Shown in pieces: positions 50,801-59,744 of a DNA stretch of 64,000 bases. The DNA comes from Acidobacteria bacterium Mor1 (GTDB lineage: Bacteria; Acidobacteriota; Polarisedimenticolia; Polarisedimenticolales; Polarisedimenticolaceae), in NCBI GenBank assembly GCA_001664505.1, contig CP011806.1, positions 310,271 through 374,270 of the forward strand. The letters are read 5' to 3'. The notes beneath the pieces are model-generated. The model worked only from the letters and a program-made list of their open reading frames with translations, had not been told where the DNA came from and made no database searches. The first letter of the stretch is position 1. Each line of letters starts with the position of its first letter. The position numbers and the translations under genes were made by a program.

Positions 50801-51609
50801 GTCCATTCATCGAACCCTTTGCCTCGATCTGGTGGTTCGTGCTGGGCACGGTGATCGGCAGTTTCCTCAACGTTTGCATCTACCGGCTGCCTCGCGATCT
50901 GAGCATCGTCAGCCCGGGGTCGGCCTGCCCTGCGTGCGGCACGCCGGTCAAGTGGTACCAGAACATCCCGGTCCTCTCCTGGATCATGCTGCGGGGCAAG
51001 TGCGCCCACTGCGGTACCGGCATCTCGCTGCGCTACCCCTTCGTCGAGCTGTTCAGCGGGGTGATCGTCCTCGTCACCTGGCTCTACTTCGGTCCGAGCC
51101 TGGGTTTCGCCATCGCCGCGCCCTTCGCCCTGGCGATGCTGGTGCTGTTCTTCACCGACTACGACCTCAAGCTGCTTCCCGACGCGATCACCCTGACCGG
51201 TTTCGTGACCGGCATGGCGGTGGCGTGGTGGAACCCGTTCCTCGAGGGGCAGGGGTTGGAGCGTATCTGGTGGGCGCTGGTCGGGGCCTGTCTCGGGTCG
51301 GGCTTCCTCTGGGCAACCGGCGCGATCTACGGACGGCTGCGCGGTGTCGAGGCGATGGGCATGGGCGACGTCAAGATGATGGCGCTGGTCGGCGCCTTCA
51401 CCGGTTGGCAAGGGGTGTTGTTCACGATCTTCGGTGCGTCGGTGGTGGGTGCGGTCGTGGGGGTCGCGTTGGTGCCGCTACGCGGCCGTTCGATGCAGGA
51501 CACGTTGCCCTTCGGCTGCTTCCTGGCGCCGGCCGCGGTGGTGGCGATGCTCTACGCCCGGGATCTGATCGCCTGGTACCTGCGCATGGTATTGCCGCCC
51601 ACGATCTGA
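50797..51609 (+). CDS. pilD: Prepilin peptidase / N-methyltransferase PilD
   Basis: 270 aa, full length. The cytosolic N-terminal domain has the zinc tetracysteine (C44, C47, C69, C72; CPACGTPVKWYQNIPVLSW) of the bifunctional form. The catalytic aspartates of the A24 protease are in FTDYDLKLLPD (D121/D123) and GMGDVKM (D191). About eight TM helices. It cleaves and N-methylates PilA and the minor pilins encoded just downstream. ATG 50797 overlaps the upstream stop. 98 bases separate it from the minor-pilin genes. Confidence 0.95.
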   Translation: MSPFIEPFASIWWFVLGTVIGSFLNVCIYRLPRDLSIVSPGSACPACGTPVKWYQNIPVLSWIMLRGKCAHCGTGISLRYPFVELFSGVIVLVTWLYFGPSLGFAIAAPFALAMLVLFFTDYDLKLLPDAITLTGFVTGMAVAWWNPFLEGQGLERIWWALVGACLGSGFLWATGAIYGRLRGVEAMGMGDVKMMALVGAFTGWQGVLFTIFGASVVGAVVGVALVPLRGRSMQDTLPFGCFLAPAAVVAMLYARDLIAWYLRMVLPPTI

Positions 51610-51707
51610 CCGGATCGTTCGCCGGCGGACGGCGCCGTCGCGGTTGTCACGCATCCAGCGGTTCCCCTGATCGAAAGTGCTCCGGTTCGTCGCCGTGTCT
51701 TGCCGGC

Positions 51708-52163
51708 ATGTCCCTCGCAGTATGCCGGGGCATGCGAGGTTTCACCCTGGTCGAGTCCCTGGTCGCCCTGTCGCTCATGGCTGGCGTGCTGCTGTCCACC
51801 GCCGCACTGCTGGCGTGGGGTGAGCGGCGCCTTGCGGCCGGGCGCCGCTCGTCGATCGCCATGGCCGCGGCGAACTCGGTAACCGAGTCCCTGCAGAGCG
51901 AGCCCTACCATCATCTCTACACCGCCCTCGGTGGGGCATCTCACGGCCGCCTGCTGCAGGTGGACAGCCGGCGGGATGCGGCGGCCGCGCGCTGGTCACC
52001 GCTGGTCGGGGAACTCCCCGACGGTTTCGTCACGGTCCGGGTCGAAGCCTTGCCCGGCGGTGACTCCTTCCTTGCCAGCCGCGGCCTGCGGGTCACGGTG
52101 CAGGTCGGATGGCGCGGCGGCAGGCGCCAGCGGGAGGTGCGATTGTGCACGGTGCGTCAATGA
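51708..52163 (+). CDS. Minor pilin, PilV/GspI-like (class III signal peptide)
   Basis: 151 aa. Prepilin leader ending RG, then FTLVESLVALSLMAGVLLSTAALLAW with Glu at +5: a clear type IV pilin N-terminus. The remaining ~110 residues are a small globular domain rich in Arg and Ala. Probably part of the priming complex at the pilus tip. ATG 51708 gives an 11-residue leader; ATG 51732 would give only 3. Ribosome sites are weak for both. It overlaps the next gene by 19 bases if that one starts at GTG 52145. Confidence 0.78.
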   Translation: MSLAVCRGMRGFTLVESLVALSLMAGVLLSTAALLAWGERRLAAGRRSSIAMAAANSVTESLQSEPYHHLYTALGGASHGRLLQVDSRRDAAAARWSPLVGELPDGFVTVRVEALPGGDSFLASRGLRVTVQVGWRGGRRQREVRLCTVRQ

Positions 52164-52969
52164 GCCGGGGGGTGGCCTACGCGGAGCTCCTGGTGGCGTT
52201 GGCCCTGAGCACGCTCCTCTGGTTGACGGTGCTGACCCTGTTCGATCGCATGCAGCGGCTCCATCGGGCGGCCGGCCGCACCGCGGAGGTCCAGTGGGCT
52301 GCGCGTGCGGCCATGGATCACTTGCGGGCGGAACTGCGGCTCGCCGGTCTCGGGGTGCGGGCGGCGCGCGGCGGGGACGAGGTGCTGGAATTCGCCGGTC
52401 CGACGGCGGTGGTCTTTCGCGGAGACCTGGACGGAGACCGGCCGGAGTCCCGCGTCCCCGAGGATCTCCTCTCGGCAGGCGGCGCCGTGCCGGTCCCGGT
52501 CGGCAACGACGAGATCGTCGGCTACGTGTTGAGCGCCGACGGCCCGCGGGGGCCGGACCTCTTGAGTTTCTCGGCAGACGTGGTTCCCGGGCAGCGGGAC
52601 GGCCGCGACGACCCGGTCGAGGTGGATCGGGTCGATCTGGGCCAGAGCGCGCCGCCGTACACCCTCTACCGGGTACACGTCGACAACGATCCGGCGAGGT
52701 ACGGCTCACGGGGTTTTATTCGACGAACGCCGGTGATCGACCACGTGGTGCGCTTCCGCCTGCGTTATCGGGATGCCCTCGGCCGAGAGTTGGACATGAC
52801 CGCGGTAGGCGGCGAGGAGTCGGCGGCTGCCCGGGCCCGGCGGGACGCGGTTCGCAGCGTCGAACTGGAGCTGGTGGTCTCCCACGCTCGAGGTGGGGGC
52901 CGTCGGGTGCGCATCCGTTCCTCGGTAAGCCCCCGGGGGTTGGCCTTTCCGGGTGGGGTAGCGCGATGA
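52145..52969 (+). CDS. Minor pilin, PilW/GspJ-like
   Basis: 274 aa. The leader ends SRG and is followed by VAYAELLVALALSTLLWLTVL: Glu is kept at +5, but the +1 residue is Val instead of Phe. The rest is a PilW-type beta-rich domain containing DEVLEFAGPTAVVFRGDLDG and SSVSPRGLAFPG near the end. GTG 52145 is chosen because GGGAGG lies 7 bases upstream; ATG 52160 is 22 bases away. It overlaps the preceding gene by 19 bases and the next by 4. Likely a pilus-tip component. Confidence 0.75.
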   Translation: MHGASMSRGVAYAELLVALALSTLLWLTVLTLFDRMQRLHRAAGRTAEVQWAARAAMDHLRAELRLAGLGVRAARGGDEVLEFAGPTAVVFRGDLDGDRPESRVPEDLLSAGGAVPVPVGNDEIVGYVLSADGPRGPDLLSFSADVVPGQRDGRDDPVEVDRVDLGQSAPPYTLYRVHVDNDPARYGSRGFIRRTPVIDHVVRFRLRYRDALGRELDMTAVGGEESAAARARRDAVRSVELELVVSHARGGGRRVRIRSSVSPRGLAFPGGVAR

Positions 52970-54816
52970 ACCAGCGCGGTGCTGCCCTCGTCATCGTGCT
53001 GGCCATCTCCGCGTTGTTGCTGGCGTTGGCCCTCGCCCTGGTTTCCGCAGCCGAGATCGACGAGCGTATCGCGTCCAACGAACAGCTCGAGGCTCGGGCC
53101 TCGGCCCTCGGCCGATCGGTGCTCGACGAGGTTCGCCGCTGGTTCGAGCAGCAGGGTGCCGGTCCGCTGTTGCGGCCGGCGGAGTCCGTGTTCGACCTCA
53201 GTCAGAGACGGATCGAGCATGACGGGGATCCCGCCACCCCCGCCGTTCTCCAGGATGGCGGCAGCTGGCCCCGCTACAAACAGGGAGTGGACCGCAATGC
53301 CGACGGTCTCCCGGATCTGTTCCGCCCCTGGGCTTCCGACTCGCTCACCGACCGGCTTGCGGGGACGCCCGGCGGTCCCGACCTGGTGATCGACAGGAGG
53401 CACTCGGCAGGTGCCGCGGCCTACCTCGATCACCTCGTCGACGTGTTGCTGGGTGACGAGACGGAGATCGCCGGGGTGCACCTGAGCATCCTGCGCGTCG
53501 ATATCTGGGGGCCTGCCTGGGCAGCCGCGGCGGGCGGGCCGGCGGCGGAAGGGCAGGGCACCATCCGGGTGGTCAGTCGCGTGGTCATCGGCGGCCGGGT
53601 TCGAGCCGAAGTGCAGAGGATCGCCGGATTGCGTCGACTGCCTTCTGCGATCTCTGCGCCGGGTCCGCGTGCGATGCTCGCATCCTGCGGGGATCTGACC
53701 TGGCCCTCGGGGAGCCGCTTGCGTTTCGGCACCGTTGCGGCGGCGGGTTCGGTGAACCTGCCTGCCGGCCATGAGTCGTGGCCTGCCGGTTGGCCCCGGG
53801 TTCTGCCTGCGACGGCCGAGGTCGATCGCCTGTGGGGCCATGACGATCCGGCCCGCTTCGCCGCGCTGCGGGATCGGCTGTTCTCGACGGCAGCGCCCCT
53901 GGAGGACCCTTGGCTTCGCGTGCTGGCCGGAGGGAGTCTCTCGAGCGCTCCTGCCGGGGCCCAACCCTGGCCCTTCAGCTGGTCGCCGGGGGATCCCCCG
54001 GGGCCGGGGAGCCATACCCATCACGGAATCGCCGGGGAGGACGCCCATCACGCCAACATCTTCCAGGGTGTCGCCGCCCTCGGCTGCGAAGCCGACTCCT
54101 ACCGCCTGTGGAAGGGGATCGCGGGGGCCGGGCATCGGGATGCCCGCTACTTCGCCTGGGTCGACGGAGATCGGTTCATCGAACACTCCGGCGGTGCGGT
54201 GCGTTCCTTTCGTGAGATCACCGACCAGGCCGAGGGGGTGCTGTTCTTCGATACCGCCGACGGTCGAGTCCCTCGCGACGACGATGGTGACGGCGTTGCG
54301 GACAACCTGACCCCGCCGATTCGGATCGCGGGAGGGCTGTACGGATTCCGCGGGGTGTTGATCGTCCACACCCGGGATTTCCAGCTCGACGCCGTGAGCG
54401 GCCGGAGGGTCGTGGAGCTACGCGCCCCGGGCGAGCCGTTTCAGGACAGCGACGGGAACGGCCGCCACGACCCGGGCGAACCCTGGCTCAATCTCGACTA
54501 CGGCCTCGATCCGGACGGCAGTCCCAGGGCCGATCCGCTGGATAGCTACGCCGACCCGGGAGCGGGGAGCGGTCCGATGCGCAACCGCGCCGGTCCGGCC
54601 TGGACCGTCCACGCCGCCGTTCACGGGGAGCTGCGGGTTCACGGGCGGTTTCGGATGGGCCAGGCGGTCATCGTCGGCAGGATCCTGGCAGGGCAGGTCG
54701 ACGGGGATCCCCATACGGCGACCGGGCTCCGGCTTTTCGCCGATACGGCGCCTGACGGTCCGGCCGGGATAGGTGACCCCGGGGGGCCCCGCTGGGCCCT
54801 ACAGGGCCTGCGTTGA
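52966..54816 (+). CDS. Large PilX/GspK-like minor pilin with calcium-loop motifs
   Basis: 616 aa, several times the usual PilX (~150-200). MNQRG then AALVIVLAISALLLALALALV is the PilX_N-type prepilin start, without Glu at +5, as usual for PilX/GspK. Three EF-hand/dockerin-like loops are visible: DRNADGLPD (109-117), DDDGDGVADN (438-447) and DSDGNGRHDPGE (494-505). The rest is not a recognised domain; His/Trp/Gly-rich stretches occur (HTHHGIAGEDAHHANI). It may be a tip protein taking the place of PilY1, which is absent nearby. It overlaps the PilW-like gene by 4 bases. Confidence 0.68.
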   Translation: MNQRGAALVIVLAISALLLALALALVSAAEIDERIASNEQLEARASALGRSVLDEVRRWFEQQGAGPLLRPAESVFDLSQRRIEHDGDPATPAVLQDGGSWPRYKQGVDRNADGLPDLFRPWASDSLTDRLAGTPGGPDLVIDRRHSAGAAAYLDHLVDVLLGDETEIAGVHLSILRVDIWGPAWAAAAGGPAAEGQGTIRVVSRVVIGGRVRAEVQRIAGLRRLPSAISAPGPRAMLASCGDLTWPSGSRLRFGTVAAAGSVNLPAGHESWPAGWPRVLPATAEVDRLWGHDDPARFAALRDRLFSTAAPLEDPWLRVLAGGSLSSAPAGAQPWPFSWSPGDPPGPGSHTHHGIAGEDAHHANIFQGVAALGCEADSYRLWKGIAGAGHRDARYFAWVDGDRFIEHSGGAVRSFREITDQAEGVLFFDTADGRVPRDDDGDGVADNLTPPIRIAGGLYGFRGVLIVHTRDFQLDAVSGRRVVELRAPGEPFQDSDGNGRHDPGEPWLNLDYGLDPDGSPRADPLDSYADPGAGSGPMRNRAGPAWTVHAAVHGELRVHGRFRMGQAVIVGRILAGQVDGDPHTATGLRLFADTAPDGPAGIGDPGGPRWALQGLR

Positions 54817-54818
54817 GG

Positions 54819-54827
54819 TGCTAAACT
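54819..54827 (+). promoter_or_regulatory. Extended -10 element giving a near-leaderless regulator mRNA
   Basis: TGCTAAACT with no -35. The predicted start (~54834) lies one base before the ATG at 54835, which has no properly spaced Shine-Dalgarno. Confidence 0.4.
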
Positions 54828-54834
54828 CGCCCCG

Positions 54835-56127
54835 ATGCCGACGATCCTGCTGGCCGACCCGATTGCTGCCCGGCGAACGCTGCTGCGGCGCGCGCTGGAG
54901 GCGGACGCATTCGCGGTGGGCGAGCTCGGCCGGGCATCTGCCTTCGCCGCTATCTGCGAGCGAGGCCCCGCTCCCGAGTTGATTCTTCTCGACGTAGAGT
55001 TTCCTGCCGCTCGCTCGGTGCTCGAGCAACTCTCCGAGCTGGCCGATCCACCCGGCGTGCTGGTGCTGACCCCGTCGGGAGAGGTCGAGGATGCGATGGA
55101 GTTGGTCCGGGCCGGGGCCCTCGACCTGATTCGACGCCCGGTGGACCGGGATGTCTTACGCCACAGGCTGCGCCGGGAACTCGAGGCGCGGGCTGCGGGA
55201 AGGGCGGCCGCAGCAGCCCGGGCCGGCTCCGAACCCGAGGACACGGCGTTTCCTCGCGTGGTCGGCCGCTCTCCCGCGATGCAGGATCTCGCCGGGGAGA
55301 TCTGGCTGGCCACCGGCCATGAACGTCCGGTCCTGCTGCACGGAGAAACCGGCACCGGAAAGACCCTGTTGGCCCGGGCGATTCATCGGGGCGGACGGCG
55401 CGAGCGCGAGCCGTTGCTCGAACTCGACGGTTCGACGGACCCGTCGGCCTGGCCCGCGGTAGGCGGCCGGGGCGGCCTGTTGGTCCGCCGTGCCGATCGG
55501 TTGCGTGGTGCCGCCGCCGAGTCGCTGATCGCTTTACTTTTGGCGCTGCCCCCGGGTACCCGACGCCTGATGGCCACGGTCGGTGCCGGGGACGGCCCCG
55601 CCGATCGGCGCCTGGATCCGCGGCTCGGCCTGCTGGGAAGCGGTCCCTGGATCGCCGTCCCCGCCCTGCGCGAGCGCCACGAAGACATCCCGCGGCTGGC
55701 CCGCTTCTTCCTGGCTCGCTTCGCCGAGCGGTGCGGCCAGCGTGAGGTGCCGCTGTCCGCCGAGGCTGCCGAAGTGCTGCGCCGTCATCCCTGGCCGGGG
55801 AACGTGCGCGAACTGCGGCGGGCGGTGGAGCATGGCGCCATGCTCGCCGGAGAGGACGCGCTCCAGCCGCGCCACCTGCTGTTGACTGCGCGGCATCCCT
55901 TCGACGCCGCGAATTCGATGGTGGTGCCGGGGCAGGCCGTGCTGCGTACCATCGGCAACCGCGCAAGGGATCGGGCGGAGCGTGTCGCGATCGAGAGCGC
56001 GCTCCTGCGCAGCGGAGGAAATCTAAACCACGCGGCGAGTTTGCTCGGCATCGACGCCGACGAGCTGGCCGCGCGCATGAAAGAACTGGCGATGGCCCCC
56101 GATGGGGGGCAGGAGAAACGATCGTGA
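54835..56127 (+). CDS. NtrC-like response regulator with degenerate AAA+ domain
   Basis: 430 aa. The receiver-like domain has D53 (LILLDVEF), but the acidic pair at the start is reduced (LLADP) and the conserved Lys is Arg (LIRRPVD). The AAA+ domain keeps Walker A GETGTGKT (170-177) and the WPGNVREL sensor II region. It lacks ~25 residues, including the GAFTGA sigma-54 contact loop, and the Walker B Asp-Glu is replaced (GGLLVRRADRL). A Fis-type HTH ends the protein (NLNHAASLLGIDADELAARM). It probably binds DNA without activating sigma-54, perhaps as a repressor or PilR modulator. argF overlaps its stop by 4 bases. Confidence 0.78.
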   Translation: MPTILLADPIAARRTLLRRALEADAFAVGELGRASAFAAICERGPAPELILLDVEFPAARSVLEQLSELADPPGVLVLTPSGEVEDAMELVRAGALDLIRRPVDRDVLRHRLRRELEARAAGRAAAAARAGSEPEDTAFPRVVGRSPAMQDLAGEIWLATGHERPVLLHGETGTGKTLLARAIHRGGRREREPLLELDGSTDPSAWPAVGGRGGLLVRRADRLRGAAAESLIALLLALPPGTRRLMATVGAGDGPADRRLDPRLGLLGSGPWIAVPALRERHEDIPRLARFFLARFAERCGQREVPLSAEAAEVLRRHPWPGNVRELRRAVEHGAMLAGEDALQPRHLLLTARHPFDAANSMVVPGQAVLRTIGNRARDRAERVAIESALLRSGGNLNHAASLLGIDADELAARMKELAMAPDGGQEKRS

Positions 56128-57065
56128 GTCAACTGGATCTCGCCCAGCGCGACCTGCTCAGCCTGCTGGACTTCACCCCCGCCGAGGTGCGGGAAATCAT
56201 CGAAACGGCCGTACAGCTGCGGGCCAACCCGCATCGCTACCAATCCGCTCTGGCCGGCAAGACGCTGTTCATGTACTTCGAGAAGCCCTCGCTCCGTACC
56301 CGGGTGACCTTCGAGACCGGCATGACCCAGCTCGGCGGCCACGCGATTTACTACACCGCCAGCGACGGGAAGATCGGCGAGCGCGAGAGCGTGGCCGACG
56401 TGGCCCGCAACCTCGAGCGCTGGGTCGACGGCGCCATGTGCCGGACCTTCAGCCACGAGATGCTTCAGGAGCTGGCCGATGTGGCCTCGATCCCGGTTAT
56501 CAACGGCCTCACCGACTTCCTGCACCCCTGCCAGGCCTTGGCGGACTATCAGACCCTGGCCCAGGTCAAGGGTGGGGTGGCCGGCCTGCCCGGCCGCCGT
56601 CTGGTCTACATCGGCGACGGCAACAACGTGGCCCATTCCCTGATGGCCGGAGGGGCCAAGCTGGGGGTTCACGTCACCGTGATATGCCCCCCGGGGAACG
56701 AGCCCGACGCCGATCAGCTCGCGGCCTGCCAGAAGGCCGGAGAGGAGACCGGAGCCAAGATCGACGTCCAGAACGACATGGAGGCGGTCGCCGGAGCCGA
56801 TGCGGTCTACACCGACGTGTGGGCCTCGATGGGCCAGGAAGACGAGGCCGCGGCCCGGGACCGGGTCTTCCGGCCCTACCAGGTCAACCAGGCGGTGATG
56901 GACAAGGCGGGTGAGGAGTCGATCTTCATGCACTGCCTGCCCGCCCACCGCGGTGACGAGGTGACCGACGAGGTCGCCGATTCGCCCCGCTCGGTCATCT
57001 TCCAGGAGGCGGAGAACCGTCTCCACGCCCAGAAGGCGGTGATGCTCCTGACCATGGCCGGCTAG
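56124..57065 (+). CDS. argF: Ornithine carbamoyltransferase
   Basis: 313 aa. The carbamoyl-phosphate site is EKPSLRTRVTFE (Leu for the usual Thr in STRTR). FLHPCQALADYQT and the ornithine-side motifs DVWASMGQE and HCLPAHRG are intact. It makes citrulline in arginine synthesis. GTG 56124 overlaps the stop of the regulator gene, an odd pairing with no other arg gene nearby. The SMGQE and HCLPAHRG motifs favour OTCase over N-acetyl- or N-succinylornithine variants, though these are close relatives. Confidence 0.9.
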   Translation: MSQLDLAQRDLLSLLDFTPAEVREIIETAVQLRANPHRYQSALAGKTLFMYFEKPSLRTRVTFETGMTQLGGHAIYYTASDGKIGERESVADVARNLERWVDGAMCRTFSHEMLQELADVASIPVINGLTDFLHPCQALADYQTLAQVKGGVAGLPGRRLVYIGDGNNVAHSLMAGGAKLGVHVTVICPPGNEPDADQLAACQKAGEETGAKIDVQNDMEAVAGADAVYTDVWASMGQEDEAAARDRVFRPYQVNQAVMDKAGEESIFMHCLPAHRGDEVTDEVADSPRSVIFQEAENRLHAQKAVMLLTMAG

Positions 57066-57108
57066 CGGATATCCGGGAAGCGGGGGCGGGGAGTTCGCTC
57101 CGTCCCCG

Positions 57109-57819
57109 TTACTTCCAGGCGGTATGGACCGCGACGATGCCTCCGGTCAACAGCCGCCAGTCGCAGCGGTCGAAGCCGCAGTCGCGGATCGCCTCGGCGA
57201 GGTCCGGGGCCGCCGGAAAGTCGGAGATCGTCCGGGCGAGGTAGCCGTAGGGCCCGCTGGCGCCGGAAACGCCGTCTCCGAGGAGCGGCAGCAGCCTCTT
57301 GAGATAGAAGCGGTAGAGCCGGGAGAACACCGGGCCGGTCGGCTTCGAGAACTCCAGCACCACCAGCCGGCCTCCGGGGCGCAGAACCCGCCGGATTTCA
57401 CCGATTCCCCGCTCCATGTCGGCGAAGTTACGGACGCCGAAGCCCACGGTGGCCGCTTCGAAGGTTCCGTCGGGGAAGGGGAGCCGCAGCCCGTCCCCCT
57501 CGACCACGGCGCAGCGCTCGGTGAGGCTGCGGCGCCGGACCTTTTCGCCGGCGATGGCGAGCATCGGCCGGGAGAAATCGCAGGCTACGACGTAGGCTCC
57601 CGGGCGCCTTTTCACGATCTCGAGGGCCAGGTCGCCGGTGCCGCAGCAGAGGTCCAGGACGGGGGCACTCGGGGCGGCGGGCAGGGCGCCGACGGCCAGA
57701 CGGCGCCAGCGGCGGTCCATGTTGCCGCTCAGCAGGTGGTTGAGCAGGTCGTAGCGGCGGGCGATGGAGCCGAACATCCCCTGGACGCGGGCGGGTTCTT
57801 TCAGCGGATCGACGGCCAA
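57109..57819 (-). CDS. ubiE: Demethylmenaquinone/2-polyprenyl-benzoquinol C-methyltransferase
   Basis: 236 aa, the usual length. N-terminal VQGMFGSIARRYDLLNHLLSGNMDRRWRR and AdoMet motif I VLDLCCGTGDLALEI, then FGVRNFADMERGIGEIRRVL and LVVLEFSKP, are UbiE/MenG signatures. It catalyses the C-methylation step of menaquinone and/or ubiquinone synthesis. TTG 57819 is chosen because GAGGAG lies 7 bases upstream; the longer GTG start (57870) has no ribosome site. It is convergent with argF (43-base gap) and divergent from rplM. Confidence 0.93.
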   Translation of the reverse strand: MAVDPLKEPARVQGMFGSIARRYDLLNHLLSGNMDRRWRRLAVGALPAAPSAPVLDLCCGTGDLALEIVKRRPGAYVVACDFSRPMLAIAGEKVRRRSLTERCAVVEGDGLRLPFPDGTFEAATVGFGVRNFADMERGIGEIRRVLRPGGRLVVLEFSKPTGPVFSRLYRFYLKRLLPLLGDGVSGASGPYGYLARTISDFPAAPDLAEAIRDCGFDRCDWRLLTGGIVAVHTAWK

Positions 57820-57917
57820 GAACGGACTCCTCGGGCGTGTCCCGGGAAGCGCGCGCCCCGGGGCGGACACTAGTAGTACCAGCCGCCCGCAACTCGCGCC
57901 GCTTCAGGCCGATCGGG

Positions 57918-57946
57918 TTGACAACCCCCGGGGGCGTTGATATAAG
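57918..57946 (+). promoter_or_regulatory. Strong sigma-70-type promoter for rplM-rpsI
   Basis: TTGACA (57918-57923), exactly 17 bp, then TATAAG (57941-57946). It predicts a start near 57953 and a ~50-base leader, where autogenous control of L13 could act. Confidence 0.85.
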
Positions 57947-58002
57947 GCACGTTTTGTGGCCAGGGATATTCCTGCATACCGCACGGGCGAGGACTGAACG
58001 CC

Positions 58003-58458
58003 TTGAAAACCTACGTGCCGAAACAGGGCGAAATCGACCGCGCCTGGTGGGTGGTCGACGCTTCCGGAATGACGCTGGGCCGTCTCTCGACGGTGGTCGC
58101 GTCCCATCTTCGCGGAAAGCACAAGCCTTCTTATACCCCCTTCCTCGACACCGGCGACCACGTGATCGTGCTCAACGCCGACAAGGTCGTGCTGACCGGA
58201 CGCAAGTGGGAGGGTAAGCACTACTACGCCCACACCGGTTGGCCCGGAGGCATCAAGGAGATCCGCGCCGACAAGTTGCGCGATCGCCGCCCCGAGCGCC
58301 TGGTCGAGTTCGCGGTCTGGGGCATGCTCCCCAAGGGACCGCTGGGGCGCAAGATGTTCCGCAAGCTGAAGGTGTATGCCGGCGACCAGCATCCGCACGT
58401 CGCCCAGCAGCCCAAAGAGCTCGCCATCGCCGGCGCCATCCGGCAAGAAAAGAATTAG
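58003..58458 (+). CDS. rplM: 50S ribosomal protein L13
   Basis: 151 aa. [57 protein letters not shown] and [19 protein letters not shown] are canonical L13. It is an early-assembly 23S rRNA binder. The start is TTG 58003 with GAGG upstream. rpsI follows after 9 bases, the standard pair. Confidence 0.97.
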   Translation: MKTYVPKQGEIDRAWWVVDASGMTLGRLSTVVASHLRGKHKPSYTPFLDTGDHVIVLNADKVVLTGRKWEGKHYYAHTGWPGGIKEIRADKLRDRRPERLVEFAVWGMLPKGPLGRKMFRKLKVYAGDQHPHVAQQPKELAIAGAIRQEKN

Positions 58459-58467
58459 GAGTAACGC

Positions 58468-58863
58468 TTGAGCGGCAAGACGCAGTACTACGGAACCGGT
58501 CGCCGGAAGAGCTCCGTGGCTCGGGTCTACTTGCGCCCGGGGACCGGCAAGATCGTGGTCAACAAGCGGGACTTCGAGGAGTACTTCGGCAGCGCGATGA
58601 CCAAGCAGATCATCAAGCAGCCGCTGGCCCTCACCGAGACCGAAGGTCAGTTCGACATCCTGGTCGGCACGCGGGGCGGTGGCCCCAGTGGTCAGGCCGG
58701 CGCCATGCGCCTGGGCATCGCCCGTGCGCTGTGCGAATACAACCCGGAGTTGCGCGGCACGCTGAAGCGTGCCGGGTTCCTCACCCGCGATGCGCGCCGG
58801 GTCGAGCGTAAGAAATACGGGCAGCCTGGTGCCCGCAAACGGTTCCAGTTCTCGAAACGCTAG
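58468..58863 (+). CDS. rpsI: 30S ribosomal protein S9
   Basis: 131 aa. [19 protein letters not shown] and the C-terminal tail [17 protein letters not shown], which reaches the P-site tRNA, are diagnostic. The start is TTG 58468, with AGGAG 6 bases upstream. It is co-transcribed with rplM. Confidence 0.97.
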   Translation: MSGKTQYYGTGRRKSSVARVYLRPGTGKIVVNKRDFEEYFGSAMTKQIIKQPLALTETEGQFDILVGTRGGGPSGQAGAMRLGIARALCEYNPELRGTLKRAGFLTRDARRVERKKYGQPGARKRFQFSKR

Positions 58864-58904
58864 GTTCCGGGGTTTAGCGACGGCGTCGCAGGGAGGCTTG
58901 TTTC

Positions 58905-59744
58905 TTGGTTTCGGTCACGATGAAAGAATTGCTGGAGGCCGGCGTTCACTTCGGTCACCAGACTCGGCGCTGGAACCCGAAGATGAAGGAGTACATCTTC
59001 GGCGGGCGCAATGGCATCTACATCATCGACCTGCACAAGACCGTCAAGAACTTCCGCGATGCGCTGGGATTCGTGACGGGGCTGGCTGCAAAGGGTGGGA
59101 CGGTTCTGTTCGTCGGCACCAAGCGGCAGGCCCAGCAGCCGATCGTCGAAGAGGCGAACCGCTGCGGCATGTACTACGTCGATCAACGCTGGCTCGGCGG
59201 CACGCTGACCAACTTCACGACGATCCGTCGGAGCATCAACCGGTTGAAGGAGCTTGAGGAGACTCTCGCTACCGAAGACAACCAGTTGACGAAGAAGGAA
59301 AACGCGAAGATGGACAAGGAGCGGGCCAAGCTCGAGAAGAGCCTGGCCGGGGTCAAGAACATGGAGCGGCTTCCCAGCTGCATGTTCGTGGTCGACCCCC
59401 AGCGCGAGAAGATCGCCGTCGCGGAAGCCAACAAACTGAATATTCCGGTCGTCGCGGTGGTGGACACCAACTGCGATCCGGACCCGATCACCTACCCGAT
59501 TCCGGGTAACGACGACGCGATCCGGGCGATCAAGCTGTTCGCCGGACGCATGGCCGACGCCATCATGGAAGGCCGCGAATCCTGGAAAGAGGTTCGTGAG
59601 TCCGAAGAGGGTTCGGCGGAGCGCGGCGGTTCCGGCGCGCAGAAGTCGGTGGGTGACCGGGTGCGTGCGCGTGCCTCCCGTCGCGAGCGGGTGCGGGCCC
59701 AGGCCCGGGTTGGCGCGTCCGACGATTCGGGCTCCAGCGAGTAA
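58905..59744 (+). CDS. rpsB: 30S ribosomal protein S2
   Basis: 279 aa. [38 protein letters not shown] and GTKRQAQ are S2 hallmarks. It has a coiled-coil insert (~120-150) and a charged Ser/Arg-rich C-terminal extension (~235-279). The start is TTG 58905, 8 bases after GGGAGG; ATG 58920 is 23 bases away. tsf lies 179 bases downstream; the spacer holds a CCACCC-gcgt-GGGTGG hairpin (59770-59785). Confidence 0.96.
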   Translation: MVSVTMKELLEAGVHFGHQTRRWNPKMKEYIFGGRNGIYIIDLHKTVKNFRDALGFVTGLAAKGGTVLFVGTKRQAQQPIVEEANRCGMYYVDQRWLGGTLTNFTTIRRSINRLKELEETLATEDNQLTKKENAKMDKERAKLEKSLAGVKNMERLPSCMFVVDPQREKIAVAEANKLNIPVVAVVDTNCDPDPITYPIPGNDDAIRAIKLFAGRMADAIMEGRESWKEVRESEEGSAERGGSGAQKSVGDRVRARASRRERVRAQARVGASDDSGSSE

